From positions 1-9,150 of the forward strand of contig JACVQG010000031.1 in NCBI GenBank assembly GCA_015661045.1: DNA of 9,150 nt, given 5' to 3'. The translations under genes and the position numbers were made by a program. This document shows, one piece after another, positions 7,506 through 9,150 of this stretch (position 1 is the stretch's first letter; each line of letters begins with the position of its first letter). The notes under the pieces were generated by a model. It did no database searches. It had not been told where the DNA came from and saw only the letters and a list, made by a program, of their open reading frames with translations. Source of the stretch: Dehalococcoidia bacterium (GTDB lineage Bacteria > Chloroflexota > Dehalococcoidia > JACVQG01).

Positions 7506-7598
7506 TTATGCCTTTAGTAACCAACTAAAACAACCCCTTTTACATGGGGGTGCTTTATGAGTTATCTTTCGGGCAATTGGGACCGGGCTTTTCCGCAT
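7506..7598 (-). CDS. Possible 30-residue leader peptide in the cysS leader
   Basis: An ATG at 7598 opens a 30-codon frame ending at TAA 7506-7508, 36 bases before cysS. It contains two TGT cysteine codons (residues 19 and 23). The first falls in the loop and the second at the descending base of the terminator-like hairpin at 7533-7551. A ribosome stalled there for lack of Cys-tRNA would block the hairpin and let cysS be read. However, the Shine-Dalgarno is poor (AGAAG about 14 bases upstream) and cysteine codons are few, so this is speculative. Confidence 0.15.
   Translation of the reverse strand: MRKSPVPIARKITHKAPPCKRGCFSWLLKA
7533..7551 (-). terminator. Terminator-like hairpin in the cysS leader, possible attenuator
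   Basis: On the minus strand ACCCC (7551-7547) pairs with GGGGT (7537-7533) over a nine-base loop and is followed by TTGTTTTAG. The stem is short and the T-run is interrupted, so termination may be partial. Its CCCCCA arm is also complementary to TGGGGG at 7649-7644 in the upstream structure, which suggests two exclusive folds. Confidence 0.35.
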
Positions 7599-7683
7599 GT
7601 CTACATATACTTCTTTCCGCAATTTCTTTTAAGAAGTATCGGTCCCCCAGTATCCCGATGCATAATTGTCTCGTAAATACTGG
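7559..7683 (-). ncRNA. Structured RNA element in the cysS 5' leader (candidate regulatory RNA, class unknown)
   Basis: Three perfect helices can be drawn on the minus strand. P1 pairs 7683-7677 with 7653-7647 (CCAGTAT/ATACTGG). P2 pairs 7646-7640 with 7585-7579 (GGGACCG/CGGTCCC). P3 pairs 7639-7631 with 7615-7607 (nine pairs). The P1, P2 and P3 strands abut without gaps from 7653 to 7631, a layout that suggests coaxial stacking. The P1 loop (TCGGG, 7658-7654) can also pair with CCCGA at 7573-7569, with a further TTAT/ATAA helix, giving a pseudoknot or a switch. GCGGAAA occurs twice, at the P3 loop and the junction. The same pairings exist on the + strand, but that copy would lie upstream of the + promoter. 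No T-box, SAM, TPP, cobalamin or cyclic-di-GMP consensus is seen. Confidence 0.45.
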
Positions 7684-7729
7684 TAAACCCTCGACTTTAG
7701 GAAAACTAGACCGTATCTACATAATTTAT

Positions 7730-7757
7730 ATTCTATATGCGAAAAAAGTCTTGACAA
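7730..7757 (-). promoter_or_regulatory. Candidate promoter of cysS, overlapping the divergent promoter
   Basis: On the minus strand TTGTCA (7757-7752) and TAGAAT (7735-7730) are 16 bases apart, each matching five of six consensus positions. Transcription would start near 7723 and give a leader of about 250 nt. Its -35 element lies on the same bases as the -35 of the + strand promoter. Confidence 0.45.
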
Positions 7758-7779
7758 CACCTAATCTCCATGTTAATAT
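7751..7779 (+). promoter_or_regulatory. Strong sigma-70-type promoter of the LGFP-repeat protein gene
   Basis: TTGACA (7751-7756) is a perfect -35. A 17-base spacer leads to TAATAT (7774-7779), and TG at 7771-7772 makes an extended -10. The predicted start near 7786 leaves a leader of about 172 bases before the ATG at 7958. Confidence 0.65.
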
Positions 7780-7785
7780 GCGTTA

Positions 7786-7957
7786 ACCTAACCTTTATAA
7801 AAATTAACTATCGCTATACCATACGGTACTTCATTCACCCTTCACACAATTCAGGCAGCCCATACTGTTTCAAATTGGTATCTTGGTCAATCCCATTGTG
7901 ATAAGCCTATCAATAACATCAGGAGTCAAAAATACAACTATTTTAAGGAGGTAACAA
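7786..7957 (+). promoter_or_regulatory. Long 5' leader of the LGFP-repeat protein gene, with a small inverted repeat
   Basis: This leader, of about 172 bases, has no open frame that looks coded. The main structure is ATTGTGATA (7895-7903) against TATCAAT (7908-7914): seven pairs with a two-base bulge and a four-base loop. TACC and GGTA form a second small stem near 7820-7832. Neither matches a riboswitch I recognise, and neither hides the ribosome binding site. Confidence 0.25.
7945..7952 (+). promoter_or_regulatory. Near-perfect ribosome binding site of the LGFP-repeat protein gene
   Basis: AAGGAGGT lies five bases before the ATG at 7958. This fixes the start and rules out an upstream signal peptide in a longer frame. 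Confidence 0.8.
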
Positions 7958-9150
7958 ATGCCCGATCCAGTAATTGGCAGCGCTGTCTTTAAAAACTTCG
8001 GTACAATCGTTTCACCAGCTCTCATCAACCTTAAACTCGACTTCCTGGAAAAAGCGGCTCCCCCCTTTGAGCCTAATACTCCATTCATCAGTTATGATTT
8101 TCAAGGGGGGAAGGCCCAGAACGCAGATGGTACCTATGTAGCTACTACGACAAACATTCAATTCAACCCTGTCAGTGCCAACGTACCCGGATGGGGAGAC
8201 TTGAAAAGCTCTGCTGTTTTCGCGGCCGGTAGCTCCATGAAAATTGCAGTTCCTGCCGGTTTACATCCTATGGAAACATTCGGTGTTGAGGCGGTGGTTA
8301 ATATTGCCGGTGCATCAGGACGTATGAACATTATCGAAGGCCAGAAAACTCCCTTGGCTTTATTCGTTGAACCACGAGGGACAGCCCTCTGTTTGGTTGG
8401 GTCCGTATGTGATTCACGCGGGTGGACATCAGTCGCCGCGGAAAAGGTTGCGGTGCCGGTTAATCAGTGGGTCCGGTTGGCTATGGTATTCACCGGAGAT
8501 GATATTGTTTTACTTATCAACGGACAGGCAGTTTCCCGCCGGGTTATCAGTAAAGCTACGCTTGTCGGATTTGGCAAGGATGATTTATTTGTAGGTACGT
8601 GGCCTGACGGAGGCCGGTTCCAATTTATCGGCCAAATGGCCGGATTGAAAATATGGAACGCTTTGCCATCCACTTACTGGCCTGCCGTCTGGACGTCTAT
8701 CCAAAAGGGTCTGGGTGAAATTGATAGTAAATATGCTGAACTCGGTGGTGTGAATAGTTTCCTGGGAGCACCTACCGGAGAAGAGACCGCTATAGGCAAG
8801 GGGCGCTATCGAACGTACCAGAGGGGCGTAATTTATTGGGCTCCGGATTCTGGCGCACATGAGGTGCATGGTGCTATCCTAACACAATATAACAAGCACC
8901 AGGGTGCCACTGGCAGTCTGGGATTTCCTCTTCAGGATGAGTTACCCGGCGGTCGTCCTGGCTCAATGGTAAGCCGGTTTGAATATGGTGCAATATACTG
9001 GTCGCCAGGAACCGGGGCATGGGAGACCCACGGAGCCATCTTCGCTCATTATTTATACAAAGGTGGTGATAAAAGTTTCCTCGGACTTCCGGTATCGGAT
9101 GAAATGAATTGCGCTAACGGACAGGGACGGGAAAGCCGTTTTCAGGGAGG
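7958..9150 (+). CDS. LamG/concanavalin A-like domain protein with LGFP repeats (3' end outside window)
   Basis: The frame is open from ATG 7958 to the window edge, giving 397 residues with no stop. Residues about 45-235 look like a laminin-G/concanavalin A-like jelly-roll: YDFQGGKAQNADGTY near the start, then VNQWVRLAMVFTGDDIVLLINGQ (168-190, a typical LamG strand pair) and GQMAGLKIWN (225-234). From about 252 come LGFP-type repeats of roughly 53 residues. Their cores are FLGAPTGEE (268-276), LGFPLQDE (321-328) and FLGLPVSDE (374-382), with (V/A)IYW(A/S)P and (V/T)HGAI blocks between. LGFP repeats are known from cell-wall-associated and wall-hydrolase proteins, so polysaccharide or wall binding is likely. 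Oddly, the N-terminus (MPDPVIGSAVF) has no signal peptide, although promoter and ribosome binding site are strong. Any catalytic domain would be beyond the window. Expect high expression. Confidence 0.8.
   Translation, partial: MPDPVIGSAVFKNFGTIVSPALINLKLDFLEKAAPPFEPNTPFISYDFQGGKAQNADGTYVATTTNIQFNPVSANVPGWGDLKSSAVFAAGSSMKIAVPAGLHPMETFGVEAVVNIAGASGRMNIIEGQKTPLALFVEPRGTALCLVGSVCDSRGWTSVAAEKVAVPVNQWVRLAMVFTGDDIVLLINGQAVSRRVISKATLVGFGKDDLFVGTWPDGGRFQFIGQMAGLKIWNALPSTYWPAVWTSIQKGLGEIDSKYAELGGVNSFLGAPTGEETAIGKGRYRTYQRGVIYWAPDSGAHEVHGAILTQYNKHQGATGSLGFPLQDELPGGRPGSMVSRFEYGAIYWSPGTGAWETHGAIFAHYLYKGGDKSFLGLPVSDEMNCANGQGRESRFQG

Noticed and set aside
7470..7740. T-box riboswitch before cysS
   Set aside because: Neither AGGGTGGNACCGCG nor a TGGA bulge complementary to tRNA-Cys is present on the minus strand. 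TGGGGGACCG at 7649-7640 resembles it only loosely.
7544..7786. 80-codon + strand frame in the divergent region
   Set aside because: It has no ribosome binding site, no recognisable composition, and runs across the structured leader and both promoters.

Overview
The window looks like chromosomal DNA from a free-living bacterium of moderate GC content. The domain content (SecG tail, a DUF62-type SAM hydrolase, a split-barrel/UbiA prenyltransferase fusion, LGFP repeats) resembles Chloroflexota, perhaps Dehalococcoidia. That placement is an impression from gene style, not a database result. No phage, transposon, CRISPR array, rRNA or tRNA gene was found.

Layout. Bases 1-132 hold the last 43 codons of secG on the + strand. 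A 117-base gap then leads to a complete SAM hydrolase gene (250-1122, +). It converges on a minus-strand block across a 42-base gap that contains a small hairpin. Reading leftward, the minus block is: cysS (7469-6006); a 904-residue protein with two tandem periplasmic-binding-protein domains (5906-3192); then a two-gene unit made of a 97-residue membrane protein (2996-2703) whose stop overlaps the TTG start of a flavin-reductase-like/UbiA fusion (2709-1165). At the right end a + strand gene starts at 7958 and runs off the window. It encodes a LamG-like domain followed by LGFP repeats.

The most notable non-coding stretch is the 488-base divergent region 7470-7957. A near-perfect + promoter (TTGACA, 17 bases, extended -10) appears to share its -35 element with a minus promoter for cysS. 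The predicted cysS leader, about 250 nt, holds three stable helices, a possible pseudoknot, a weak terminator-like hairpin and a competing pairing. This is the architecture of an attenuator or riboswitch, yet it lacks the T-box sequence usual for cysS leaders. It is the best candidate here for something undescribed.

How the genes relate. cysS and secG are housekeeping genes. The prenyltransferase pair probably acts at the membrane in quinone or prenyl-lipid metabolism. The tandem binding protein has its own predicted promoter and no transporter genes beside it, so sensing or orphan substrate capture is possible. The window does not link these genes into one pathway.
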